Part shown: in pieces, positions 1 to 6,734 of the stretch | Numbering within the stretch: the first letter of the stretch is position 1 | Layout of the letters: every line of letters begins with the position of its first letter | Assembly (NCBI GenBank): GCA_947303105.1 | Contig: CAMYXQ010000033.1 | Location: 1 to 8,678, forward strand | Length of the DNA stretch: 8,678 nt | Direction of reading: 5' to 3' | DNA from: an uncultured Caryophanales bacterium | Lineage (GTDB): Bacteria > Bacillota_I > Bacilli_A > RFN20 > CAG-826 | Program-made: the position numbers and the translations under genes | The notes under the pieces: model-generated | What the model was told of the DNA's origin: nothing | What the model saw: only the letters and a program-made list of their open reading frames with translations | Database searches by the model: none

Positions 1-815
1 TTCACCAGGGCGCCAAGCAGCCAAATGATGGCGGTCGCGGCAAGAGGACCCCAGAAAGTGTTGAACCCACCGACGACGGCGCCTAAGAAGGCCATCAGCT
101 GAACGGGGGTCATGATCGAGGTGCTCAATTTGTTGGCGTTATTGTTTAAGAAAACGCAAGCCAAGCAGCCAAGGCCGGCGGCCACCGACCATGTCACCGC
201 GGTAATGATATGGGTATTGACGCCCATCATCTGCGCGGTGGTTTCATTGGAGGCGGTCATGCGGACGCCAAGACCAAACTTGCTTCCATACAAAACGATG
301 AACAACACTGCGATGAGAACGGCGGCGATGCCAACGCAAGCCACCGTATTCCAAGCATAATAGATATCCCCGATTTTGAAGCCGATATTGATAATCGTGC
401 CTCCCTCTTCGCGAGTGAGGGGAATCAAAACGGTCGCGGGGTTGATCTGAGCGATCGAACCAGAGGGCTCTCGGACGATAAGAGCAATCGAAATCAGTGA
501 AAGCAAAATGTAGGTGAAACCCATAGTGATAATCTGTTTCCCCACGGGATTCACATGCCTTGCCCTGCGGATGACGCCGACATCGATGAAGATACCTAAA
601 ACAACGCAGACAACGAAACCGATCAAAAGGGCAACCCAAATATTCAGTCCGTTCTCATACATCGTTTTCGCGACGAGATAACAACCGAAAGTTGCGATGG
701 TTGTCTGGGCGAAGTTCGTCGTCGTCGAGGTTTTGAAAATCAGGGTGATTGCCGTAACCGTCAGAAGAGCAACGAATAGCGTCAGCAAGGAGTCATTTGA
801 GAATATTACATTCAT
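1..815 (-). CDS. livH: LivH-type branched-chain amino acid ABC transporter permease (C-terminus outside window)
   Basis: This is an inner-membrane permease of the LivH/LivM family, which with LivK, LivG and LivF imports branched-chain amino acids; relatives import amides, urea or aromatic acids. I translated 271 codons from ATG 813-815 with no stop before the left edge. Visible are an NFAQ segment (residues 34-37) followed by a hydrophobic helix, about seven hydrophobic stretches, and the cytoplasmic coupling loop GLGVRMTASN...MMGVN (181-200), which matches the LivH loop that contacts the ATPase. The start is supported by AAGGAAGG about nine bases upstream. It lies 38 bases after the KASIII-like gene on the same strand, so it is probably cotranscribed with it. 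The substrate cannot be read from the sequence, and the catalytic neighbours suggest it may not be leucine/isoleucine/valine. The family is certain; the choice of LivH over LivM is likely because this copy comes first after the enzyme genes and is compact. Confidence 0.88.
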   Translation of the reverse strand, partial: MNVIFSNDSLLTLFVALLTVTAITLIFKTSTTTNFAQTTIATFGCYLVAKTMYENGLNIWVALLIGFVVCVVLGIFIDVGVIRRARHVNPVGKQIITMGFTYILLSLISIALIVREPSGSIAQINPATVLIPLTREEGGTIINIGFKIGDIYYAWNTVACVGIAAVLIAVLFIVLYGSKFGLGVRMTASNETTAQMMGVNTHIITAVTWSVAAGLGCLACVFLNNNANKLSTSIMTPVQLMAFLGAVVGGFNTFWGPLAATAIIWLLGALV

Positions 816-853
816 AAAGTAGTTCCTTCCTTGTTGGAAGGAGGGAGCTTAGA

Positions 854-1879
854 TTACTCCCCCCAGCGGATGACGTTGGCGGACCAGACGTAGCCGATGC
901 CGGCGGCGATCATGCAGACGATGTCGCCGTCTTTGACCATGCCCCTCTCGAGCGCAAGATGCAGCGAGAGGATCTGGTCGATCTGGCCGATGTGGCCGTA
1001 ATCTTCGAGATAGATCGAGTTCTCTTCGGTGAGTCCGAGATCATGGAGCATGCCCATGTGGCCCGAGCGCTTCATATGAAGGATGGCAAGATAGTCGATG
1101 TGCTTTTCAAGGCCGGCCTTCTCGAAGGCTTTGTCGATGCACTTGTACCAGTTCGGCATCGAGACGGCGTTGAGGCGATCTTTCATCTTGATCGGATCCA
1201 TGAGGCGGAGGGACTTCGCGGCTTCCGCGACGTTCTCCGGGGTGATCGGGTTGGCGATGCCGCCGATTTCGACGCCGGCGGTTCTGGCGAGGGAGCCATC
1301 GGCGATGAGGTGCGAGGCGAGGACGTTGTTGCGGCCATAGTTCTTCTTGAGAAGGATGGCACCGCCGCCGGCACCGAGGTTATACATCATGGACATGTTC
1401 TTGTCGGTGTAGTCGACAAAGTCGCCATTACGGTAGCCACCGCAGATCAAGATGGTGTCGATGGTATCGTCGGCGATGAGCATGCAGCGCGCGACTTCCA
1501 TCGCGGCGACGCAGGTGCAGCAACGATTCTGGACGTCGAGGGCCCAGGCGTTCCAAGCGCCGATGCGGTCTTGGATGTAGCAAGCGGAGGTGGTTAAGGG
1601 GTATTCTTTGTACTCTTCGCCGATGCAGAGGATGACGTCGATGTCCATCGGATCGACTCCGGTGTTCTTCAAGCAGTCGAGAGCGGCTTTGGCGCCCATT
1701 TCCTGGGTGCCGTCAACGGTCCAATCCTTCGAGGGGATCGGTTTGGATTTGATGCCGAGTTTGGCGATGACCGCTTCTTCGGACCAAGTCCCATTCGTCG
1801 CGTCAGAGATTTCTTTGGCGGACATGCGGGTGCTCGGCAAGTAAATGCCGGTTCCCACGATACCAACAGTAGGTTTCAT
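854..1879 (-). CDS. KASIII-like (FabH/thiolase-fold) condensing enzyme with altered active site
   Basis: A 341-aa protein of the 3-oxoacyl-ACP synthase III group in the thiolase superfamily, cytoplasmic, expected to form or transfer an acyl group through a cysteine thioester. The N-terminus (VGIVGTGIYLPSTRMS) is the standard KASIII opening. Aligning DVQNRC to the FabH DVAAAC segment places the nucleophile at Cys120, inside a cysteine cluster (C120, C121, C123, C132). His268 (AILHMKR) matches the FabH histidine. The third residue, Asn in FabH (YGN), is His296 here (DYGHIGQID). The C-terminal glycine-rich AAGIGYVWSANVIRW is also family-like. AAGGAG lies about 11 bases before the ATG and overlaps the end of the hydrolase gene. 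It sits between an alpha/beta hydrolase and a Liv permease, not in a fatty-acid synthesis cluster, so a housekeeping FabH role is unlikely. The true reaction is unknown. Confidence 0.85.
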   Translation of the reverse strand: MKPTVGIVGTGIYLPSTRMSAKEISDATNGTWSEEAVIAKLGIKSKPIPSKDWTVDGTQEMGAKAALDCLKNTGVDPMDIDVILCIGEEYKEYPLTTSACYIQDRIGAWNAWALDVQNRCCTCVAAMEVARCMLIADDTIDTILICGGYRNGDFVDYTDKNMSMMYNLGAGGGAILLKKNYGRNNVLASHLIADGSLARTAGVEIGGIANPITPENVAEAAKSLRLMDPIKMKDRLNAVSMPNWYKCIDKAFEKAGLEKHIDYLAILHMKRSGHMGMLHDLGLTEENSIYLEDYGHIGQIDQILSLHLALERGMVKDGDIVCMIAAGIGYVWSANVIRWGE

Positions 1880-1894
1880 TGTGTTTTATTCTCC

Positions 1895-2839
1895 TTAAAA
1901 TTGGAAACTATCGGATTTTGAGGCCGGTTTGCCGGTCTCGATGTAGGAACGGTAATCCTTGAAGAAACGTTCCTTTTGGTCGCACTCATTGGCGCTGTAG
2001 ATCATATGGGTGCAATCCTTGTAATGGATGTGCTGGAATTGCGGGTTGCCGCTGAGGGCGTCGATGTTGGCGCGGCTCATGAACGGAAGGACGAACGCGT
2101 CGTTTCCGGCGGTGAAGAGCAAAGTCGGCATATCGATGTCTTTGGCTTGGTTGGTGCCCATGCCATAGAGACTTGGCTTATCAGTGATATTCCAAGTGGT
2201 GAGGGCCCAGTCATCGGCCAAGAGGTCTTTCTGCATAAGAGCCTCGCGGACGAACTCCTTGAAGAATTCGGTCGGTTCGCCTTCGTGGGCGCCTAAACCG
2301 CCAAGGATCTTGACATAGAGATCGAAATTCTGCGATTTGAGGACATTGACGGTCATCGCGATGGCGCGGGCGGTGTCATCGTCGGCAGTCATCATGTCGT
2401 TCATGTCCTTGAACGGGAGGAAGCCACCATCCGGACCCTTCTTGAAGAGGGGGTAGCCATAGACGGAGCTCGGGGCGATGAGAATCAGCTTCTTGGTGAT
2501 GTCTCTCGCATCGGCGGCGAACTGCATTGCCACCGCACCGCCGAGGGAATGGCCGACGACCACCGCTTCTTTGACGCCGATCTTGCGGCAGAAGAGGATG
2601 AGATCATCGCTTAATTCCTTGATGGTGGAAATCGGATGATTGTAGGTGCTGCGACCAAAACCGCGGAGATCGGGGATGATGGTGCGATAGCCCTTGGGGG
2701 CCTCATCGAGGAAGTCCAACATGCCAAAGATGCTGCCATAGTTGCCGTGGATGACGAGGATGGGGAATCCTTCGCCCTTTTCGACATAGCAAAGCGTCTC
2801 GCCATTGGGAAGCTCTGCGTAGTGCAATTCTTGGTTCAT
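1895..2839 (-). CDS. Alpha/beta hydrolase fold protein
   Basis: A 314-aa cytoplasmic alpha/beta hydrolase without a signal peptide. The oxyanion region HGN is at residues 31-33 and the DLRGFGRS strand-loop at 57-64. The nucleophile elbow GHSLG is at 96-100 with Ser98; the likely acid is Asp247 (GNDAF) and the catalytic His is 278 (CTHMIY). The insert between about 125 and 230 is the lid. This complete Ser-Asp-His set implies an ester, thioester or C-C bond hydrolase (MhpC-like layout); the substrate cannot be named. The start is supported by TTAAGGAG six bases upstream. It is the first gene of the hydrolase-KASIII-LivH unit, 15 bases ahead of the KASIII-like gene, whose ribosome binding site begins right at this gene's TAA. 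It could release the product of the KASIII-like enzyme or process the imported substrate; both are inference. Confidence 0.88.
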   Translation of the reverse strand: MNQELHYAELPNGETLCYVEKGEGFPILVIHGNYGSIFGMLDFLDEAPKGYRTIIPDLRGFGRSTYNHPISTIKELSDDLILFCRKIGVKEAVVVGHSLGGAVAMQFAADARDITKKLILIAPSSVYGYPLFKKGPDGGFLPFKDMNDMMTADDDTARAIAMTVNVLKSQNFDLYVKILGGLGAHEGEPTEFFKEFVREALMQKDLLADDWALTTWNITDKPSLYGMGTNQAKDIDMPTLLFTAGNDAFVLPFMSRANIDALSGNPQFQHIHYKDCTHMIYSANECDQKERFFKDYRSYIETGKPASKSDSFQF

Positions 2840-2927
2840 ATTTTCTCCTTAATCAATATGGAAACCCCACTCGCCAATTTGCGGGCTAGCAAAACAGATG
2901 ACAAGAAAGGGCTTTCATGCTGACATA

Positions 2928-2990
2928 ACTTTACACATTCACGGGCACGCAAAGCAAGCGAAAACTCACTAAAAGTGAATGGGCGTTCAC
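2928..2990 (-). promoter_or_regulatory. Candidate promoter/operator region of the hydrolase-KASIII-LivH operon
   Basis: The 230-bp gap between the carrier gene and the hydrolase gene must hold this operon's control region. Seen directly: GTGAATGGGCGTTCAC at 2975-2990 (half-sites GTGAA/TTCAC), TCACT-AAA-AGTGA at 2966-2978, and another GTGAATG on the minus strand at 2936-2942, giving three GTGAAYG half-sites. A weak promoter may lie alongside: minus-strand TTGCTT (2952-2957), 18-bp spacer, TAAAGT (2928-2933), which would leave a leader of about 80 bases. The palindrome resembles TetR-family sites of the TGAATG...CATTCA type used by acyl-CoA-responsive repressors such as Bacillus FadR. The regulator is not in the window. 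The promoter boxes are poor matches, so this is a tentative call. Confidence 0.35.
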
Positions 2991-3022
2991 AAAATCAAGG
3001 CCGTACGCAGGGCGCGAAAATA

Positions 3023-3057
3023 TGCGGAAAACCGAAGAAGGAGGCGGTTTTTGCGCA
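3023..3057 (-). terminator. Possible terminator after the YfcC-type carrier gene
   Basis: A hairpin can form just past the carrier's TAA: AAAACCG pairs with CGGTTTT (3028-3034 with 3045-3051) around a 10-base loop, extended by TGCG/CGCA (3023-3026 with 3054-3057) across a small internal loop. On the minus strand the 3' side is followed only by a short TATTTT rather than a full T tract, so it may be a weak terminator. Confidence 0.4.
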
Positions 3058-3069
3058 AGAAAGCGGGAT

Positions 3070-4572
3070 TTATAAGCCGATGGCCACCGCCAAAAGGAGG
3101 AAGCCGACCGAAGTGGCCAAAAGGAACAATTGATAGAGGCCCGTTCGCTTAATCCAGTCGATATAGGATACGTCGGCGAGGCCCAAACCGATCATCAAAG
3201 TGCCGCAGGTTGGGTAGACGACATTCGTATAGCCGTCCCCCAATAAATACGCAAGGATGATGACATTGGTGCTGATTCCAGGGATCGGGGTGACCGTCAA
3301 TAGCGGGATGATCAAAGCGGCCTTTGCCGAAGCGGACGGGATGAAGAACTCGAGCAAGAGGATGAACGCCAATAAGAGGAGGACGCCGGCATAAGGCGAG
3401 ATCGAGGCGAATAAGTCATACATGTAGTAGAAGATGGTGTGCAAAATCTGGCCCTGTTCGGCGATGTACTTGATGGCGAACGCGGTGACGATGACGAAGA
3501 TCGACGGCGCGATGGCTTTTAAGCCATGCCAGAAAGCGAGGAACCATTTCTTCCAGGAACCGATGAGGATACGGCCAATGACGACGGTGCCGATGACAAA
3601 GGCCACCGCCACCACCACGAGGCCAAGGCCGAGGTCGCGGAGAACGGGGATCGCCGCGAATAAAACGATCATCACGAAGACGAACATGAATAAGGCGGTG
3701 ATGAGCCAAGCTTTCTTCTTGGTTTCGGGATCGAGGGTTTCGACGTGGTCGAGACGCTCGAAATCGGCGCCCAAGCGCTTCTCGTCGCGGCGAGCCATCC
3801 AAATCATGAAGAAACAGGTGGCAACGCCGAGAAGGACGAGCATGATGGCGCGGTACCAAAGGCCATCGAGGACGTTGGTGCCGGTCAAAGTGGAGCAAAT
3901 CCCCACCGTCAACGGGTTGAGGAGGGCGCAGGTAAAGCCGACGCCGCTGGTGATCAAAACGAGGGATAACGCGGTCTTCTTGTCCCAACCCATCGCCGTC
4001 GCGAAGGATAAGCAGATCGGGAAGAGGATGAGGAGCTCATCTTGGATGCCGAACAAGGAGCAGAGAACCATGATGACCACCGAGATGGCAGCGATCGCTA
4101 AGAAGCGACGCTTCTTGAGTTTGGCGATAAGCACCTGGATGAGGGCGTTCATCGCCCCACATTCTTCCATGACTTTGAAACAGCCGCCGAGGATGAGGAT
4201 CATCGCGACGATTTCGTACATGGTGATCTTATTGGGATCGAAAATGAGGGTTTCGACCGGCGAAGTGAACCACCGATACCAAGGGATGCGGGTCATTTCG
4301 TCGGGATTTGTGATGAAATGGAACGTCGCCGGCTCACCGGTGTACATGCCCGGTTTGATGACATAGGTCAAAACGCCGACGAGGATGAGGATGAAATATA
4401 AGAGACCGACGACTTTCAAAATGCCTTTGATGTCGATCTTCATTTCTTTTTTCTTTTTGGGAGGCTCCGCCACCGCTTCGCCGTTGGGAGCCGCTTCACT
4501 GATTTCCGGTTCGGAAACAACCGGCTCTTCAACCGGCGTTTCTTCTTTCAGGATCTCATCCTTCTCTTTCAT
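3070..4572 (-). CDS. YfcC/DcuC-superfamily membrane carrier
   Basis: A 500-aa polytopic membrane protein of the YfcC family (DcuC-like carriers, in a group that includes C4-dicarboxylate and amino-acid carriers). The first membrane helix starts near residue 51 and about a dozen hydrophobic segments follow. Family marks are YVIKPGMY (70-77), the QDE-LLILFP stretch (177-185), GFTCALLNPLTVGI (212-225), EFFIPSASAKAA (408-419) and GDGYTNVVYPT (445-455), in the two-half arrangement expected of this fold. The substrate is unknown. The first 45 residues are a Glu/Pro-rich acidic tail ending in a KKKKE patch, longer than the short N-termini usual in the family. AAGGAG lies about 10 bases upstream of the ATG. 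The start lies 17 bases inside the acyltransferase gene in another frame, so the two are translationally coupled. A possible terminator follows. Confidence 0.87.
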   Translation of the reverse strand: MKEKDEILKEETPVEEPVVSEPEISEAAPNGEAVAEPPKKKKEMKIDIKGILKVVGLLYFILILVGVLTYVIKPGMYTGEPATFHFITNPDEMTRIPWYRWFTSPVETLIFDPNKITMYEIVAMILILGGCFKVMEECGAMNALIQVLIAKLKKRRFLAIAAISVVIMVLCSLFGIQDELLILFPICLSFATAMGWDKKTALSLVLITSGVGFTCALLNPLTVGICSTLTGTNVLDGLWYRAIMLVLLGVATCFFMIWMARRDEKRLGADFERLDHVETLDPETKKKAWLITALFMFVFVMIVLFAAIPVLRDLGLGLVVVAVAFVIGTVVIGRILIGSWKKWFLAFWHGLKAIAPSIFVIVTAFAIKYIAEQGQILHTIFYYMYDLFASISPYAGVLLLLAFILLLEFFIPSASAKAALIIPLLTVTPIPGISTNVIILAYLLGDGYTNVVYPTCGTLMIGLGLADVSYIDWIKRTGLYQLFLLATSVGFLLLAVAIGL

Positions 4573-5872
4573 GAGCAGGGCTCCTTTCGAATGCGTCGGC
4601 GGAGACGCGATCCCACTTCGGATCGATCTGCCGATGCAGCTCTTCGACGATCATCGTGATCTCGGCGACGCGATTGGGCTTTTCGGTCGGCACGAGGCGC
4701 AGATATCCACCGCTATAGAACACCTCATTCGCGTATCCGGACATAAACGGAGCGCAAGGGATATCCATCAGGGGAATGTGTTTATGATAAGGCATTTCCT
4801 CGCGAAGACCATCAAAAGTTAGGCCATCATGATTGATTGTGACCTTCCCGCGACCGCATTTCCGGCAATCGCGGCTGTTATCGACGACCTTGGTGGTGAC
4901 CAGTTCATAGAGGTCCGCCTCGTAGGAGAAAGAGAACGCCGGGTCTTTGACTTTTTCCCGGACGAGGTCGCGCTGGAAATCGTTCCATTCGTCGAGTCGC
5001 GAGAACGGCAACGGATGGTCCGAAGATAAGGCGTACGTGTCATCCAAATCGAAATGGGCGCCGCAGGAACAGACGAGCGATTTCCCATCGAATCCGAGCT
5101 CATGGTCTTTGCCGCAGACGGGGCAATGGAAGAGGATCTTTTCGAACCCTTTCATCAAAGAATCCTTGGATTTGTAATGATTTTTCTCTTTTTCGTTCCA
5201 GGCGAAATCGTTGTAATAGAACGCTTCGAGATACTTGGCGTAGAGGGCTTCTTCGTCCATCTCTTTGAGCTCTTCCGGGGTGAAAAGGATCGAATAATGG
5301 AACTCCATTTTCCCTTTGCGGTACCCCTTTGCCGCTCTCGGTTTGGCAAGGTAGGCGCCTCTTGACGAGCAGAGCACCACCGGAACGCCGGCTTGTTTGA
5401 GGAATTGGATCGTCGCCGGATTCATCGGCTGCATCGCCCCGATCGTCGATTGGATCCCTTCGGGGAACAAGCAAATCGATGCCCCTTGGCTAAGAAGGTT
5501 CATGATCGATTTGGCCGCTTTGAAGTCCGGACCGTAAAGCGATTTGGGAACGACGCCGATCTTGGTGAAGATCCGCAAGAAATGGGCGTCGTAGAAATTG
5601 GAATAACCCATCACCGAATTGAGGTCGACGAAGGGGTATTTGCCTAACACATAGTAAAAATTATCACGCGAAGAATGATCGGCGATGAGGACGACTTGCT
5701 TGCCCTTCATTTCCTTTTTGTCGAAGTGATAGAAAAACTTCGCGGGATGGAAACGGATATGGCAACGCATCGCAAAGCGATACACCACGCTCCAAAAATG
5801 GCTCGGTAAGCCCGGCTCATAGGTTTGGAGTATGTCATGGGGAATCAGTTTGCTCATGAGATGACGGGACAT
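4556..5872 (-). CDS. PlsC-like lysophospholipid acyltransferase with zinc-ribbon C-terminal region
   Basis: A 438-aa (if the first ATG is used) acyltransferase of the 1-acylglycerol-3-phosphate acyltransferase group, expected to act on membrane lysolipids. Motif I is ADHSSRDNFYY with His66; motif II lies around 110-121; motif III is FPEGIQS (136-142). Motif I is HX3D (His66, Asp70) with Asn71 where HX4D needs Asp. The protein is far longer than a plain PlsC of about 240 residues. The extra part has a zinc-ribbon pattern C250-x2-C253...C268-x-C270, another CxxC at 336-339, and a C-terminal domain I do not recognise. No good Shine-Dalgarno precedes ATG 5870-5872, and a promoter -10 abuts it. 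ATG 5855-5857 (Met6) may be the real start. It heads a unit with the YfcC-type carrier and follows a terminator, so it is expressed separately from the SPFH operon. Confidence 0.82.
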   Translation of the reverse strand: MSRHLMSKLIPHDILQTYEPGLPSHFWSVVYRFAMRCHIRFHPAKFFYHFDKKEMKGKQVVLIADHSSRDNFYYVLGKYPFVDLNSVMGYSNFYDAHFLRIFTKIGVVPKSLYGPDFKAAKSIMNLLSQGASICLFPEGIQSTIGAMQPMNPATIQFLKQAGVPVVLCSSRGAYLAKPRAAKGYRKGKMEFHYSILFTPEELKEMDEEALYAKYLEAFYYNDFAWNEKEKNHYKSKDSLMKGFEKILFHCPVCGKDHELGFDGKSLVCSCGAHFDLDDTYALSSDHPLPFSRLDEWNDFQRDLVREKVKDPAFSFSYEADLYELVTTKVVDNSRDCRKCGRGKVTINHDGLTFDGLREEMPYHKHIPLMDIPCAPFMSGYANEVFYSGGYLRLVPTEKPNRVAEITMIVEELHRQIDPKWDRVSADAFERSPAHEREG

Positions 5873-5901
5873 ATTTTAAGGAGCGACCCCTTAACTTTCA
5901 A
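5873..5901 (-). promoter_or_regulatory. Sigma-70/A-type promoter for the acyltransferase-carrier unit
   Basis: On the minus strand TTGAAA (5896-5901) and TAAAAT (5873-5878) each match consensus at five of six bases and are exactly 17 bp apart. They sit just past the upstream terminator, where a new promoter is needed. The -10 touches the first ATG of the acyltransferase gene, so a transcript would begin near 5866, inside the annotated reading frame, favouring Met6 as start with a very short leader. Confidence 0.55.
5876..5894. promoter_or_regulatory. 19-bp palindrome overlapping the promoter, operator-like
   Basis: TTAAGGAGCGACCCCTTAA is symmetric at seven of nine base pairs around position 5885, with perfect TTAAGG/CCTTAA arms. 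It covers most of the -35/-10 spacer and the upstream half of the -10, an ideal place for a repressor. It does not resemble the FapR site. The neighbouring AACTTT-CA-AAAGTT (5893-5906) is a second small inverted repeat over the -35. The binding protein is unknown. Confidence 0.4.
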
Positions 5902-5914
5902 AAGTTATTAAAAA

Positions 5915-5935
5915 GGCATCCCGTTTCAGGATGCC
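5915..5935 (-). terminator. Rho-independent terminator of the NfeD-SPFH operon
   Basis: GGCATCC and GGATGCC (5915-5921 and 5929-5935) form a perfect 7-bp stem with a 7-base loop. On the minus strand it is followed by TTTTTAATAACTTTT, and it begins 16 bases past the SPFH stop. This is a textbook intrinsic terminator for the minus strand. Confidence 0.85.
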
Positions 5936-5951
5936 CATAGTCGGTTGGGGA

Positions 5952-6734
5952 TTATTCCTTGCGGATCGATTCGGCGATGACGTTGGCGGCACCGGCGAGA
6001 GATGCGCTTTCGCTCGGAAGGATGATCTTCGTCGCTTTGCCGTCGGCCATCTTGGCGAGCGCATCGTAGTAACGGAGCGCGAGGACCGAGGAATCGGCGC
6101 CGGCTTCTTTGATCGCTTTCAAGCCTTCGGCTTCGGCGAGGCGGAGCATGCGGACGCCTTCGGCCTCCGCCGCTTTCATCTCGCGGAGAGACTGCGCTTG
6201 GCCCTGGGCGATGAGGATCGCGGACTGCTTCTCGGCATCGGCGTTGAGGATCTGAGACTCCTTTTTGCCCTGAGCGACGAGGATGGCGGACTGCTTCTCA
6301 CCTTCGGCGAGAAGGACCTTTTCTCTCTTTTCGCGCTCGGCCCGCATCTGACGTTCCATCGCTTCGCGGATATCGGCAGGCGGTAAGATGTTCTTGACCT
6401 CAACCCGGTTGACTTTGATGCCCCATGGGTCGGTTGCGATATCGAGGATTTGACGCATCTTCTCGTTGATGATGTCACGGGAGGTGAGGGTTTCGTCGAG
6501 ATCGAGGTCGCCGATGATGTTACGCAGGGTGGTCGAGGAGAGATAGTCAATGGCTTTGATCGGGTTCTCAACGCCATAGGCGTAGAGCTTCGGATCGGTC
6601 ACTTGGTAGAAGATGACGGTGTCGATCTTCATGGTGACGTTATCTTTGGTGATGACGCTTTGGGGATCGAAGTCGCGGACCTGCTCTTTCATCGAGATGC
6701 GGTAGGCGACTCTGTCGATGAACGGTACCTTCAT
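5952..6734 (-). CDS. SPFH/band 7 (stomatin-like) protein, domain and coiled-coil part, separated from its anchor by a stop codon
   Basis: This 260-aa frame carries the SPFH domain (about residues 4-125) and a coiled coil. PFIDRVAYR (4-12), QSVITKDNVTM (25-35), LRNIIGDL (70-77), DPWGIKVNRVE (102-112) and EAMERQMRAEREKRE (124-138) are near-perfect stomatin/QmcA/YbbK-type motifs. The Ala/Glu-rich coiled coil has an EKQSAIL element repeated at 146-152 and 168-174. Such proteins oligomerise at the membrane and work with NfeD partners in membrane organisation and quality control. The N-terminal anchor is encoded in the same frame just upstream but is cut off by TAA 6735-6737, directly followed by this ATG (TAAATG). 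Without the anchor the product would be soluble unless it is joined by readthrough or assembled with the anchor peptide. Only a weak AAGG precedes this ATG. The rest of the frame is intact up to a stop shortly before the terminator. Confidence 0.9.
   Translation of the reverse strand: MKVPFIDRVAYRISMKEQVRDFDPQSVITKDNVTMKIDTVIFYQVTDPKLYAYGVENPIKAIDYLSSTTLRNIIGDLDLDETLTSRDIINEKMRQILDIATDPWGIKVNRVEVKNILPPADIREAMERQMRAEREKREKVLLAEGEKQSAILVAQGKKESQILNADAEKQSAILIAQGQAQSLREMKAAEAEGVRMLRLAEAEGLKAIKEAGADSSVLALRYYDALAKMADGKATKIILPSESASLAGAANVIAESIRKE

Noticed and set aside
959..1597. 212-aa plus-strand frame opposite the KASIII-like gene
   Set aside because: It is antisense to a gene with clear motifs, has low-complexity composition and no family resemblance; it is a codon-bias shadow.
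854..2839. OleA/OleB olefin synthesis pair
   Set aside because: A thiolase-fold enzyme next to an alpha/beta hydrolase suggests OleA-OleB, but OleB uses an Asp nucleophile and this hydrolase has a normal GHSLG serine. No OleC or OleD is visible, and the KASIII triad differs.
2840..2927. Riboswitch or leader RNA ahead of the hydrolase gene
   Set aside because: Only a tiny GAAAG/CTTTC inverted repeat is present. I recognise no aptamer consensus and no terminator-antiterminator pair.
3434..4366. 310-aa plus-strand frame opposite the carrier gene
   Set aside because: It is long only because the GC-rich hydrophobic codons on the other strand lack reverse stops. It is rich in Met, Arg and Thr with no domain.
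6185..6300. Repeated DNA inside the SPFH gene as a tandem repeat element
   Set aside because: It encodes the twice-used EKQSAIL coiled-coil segment and is explained by protein-level repetition.
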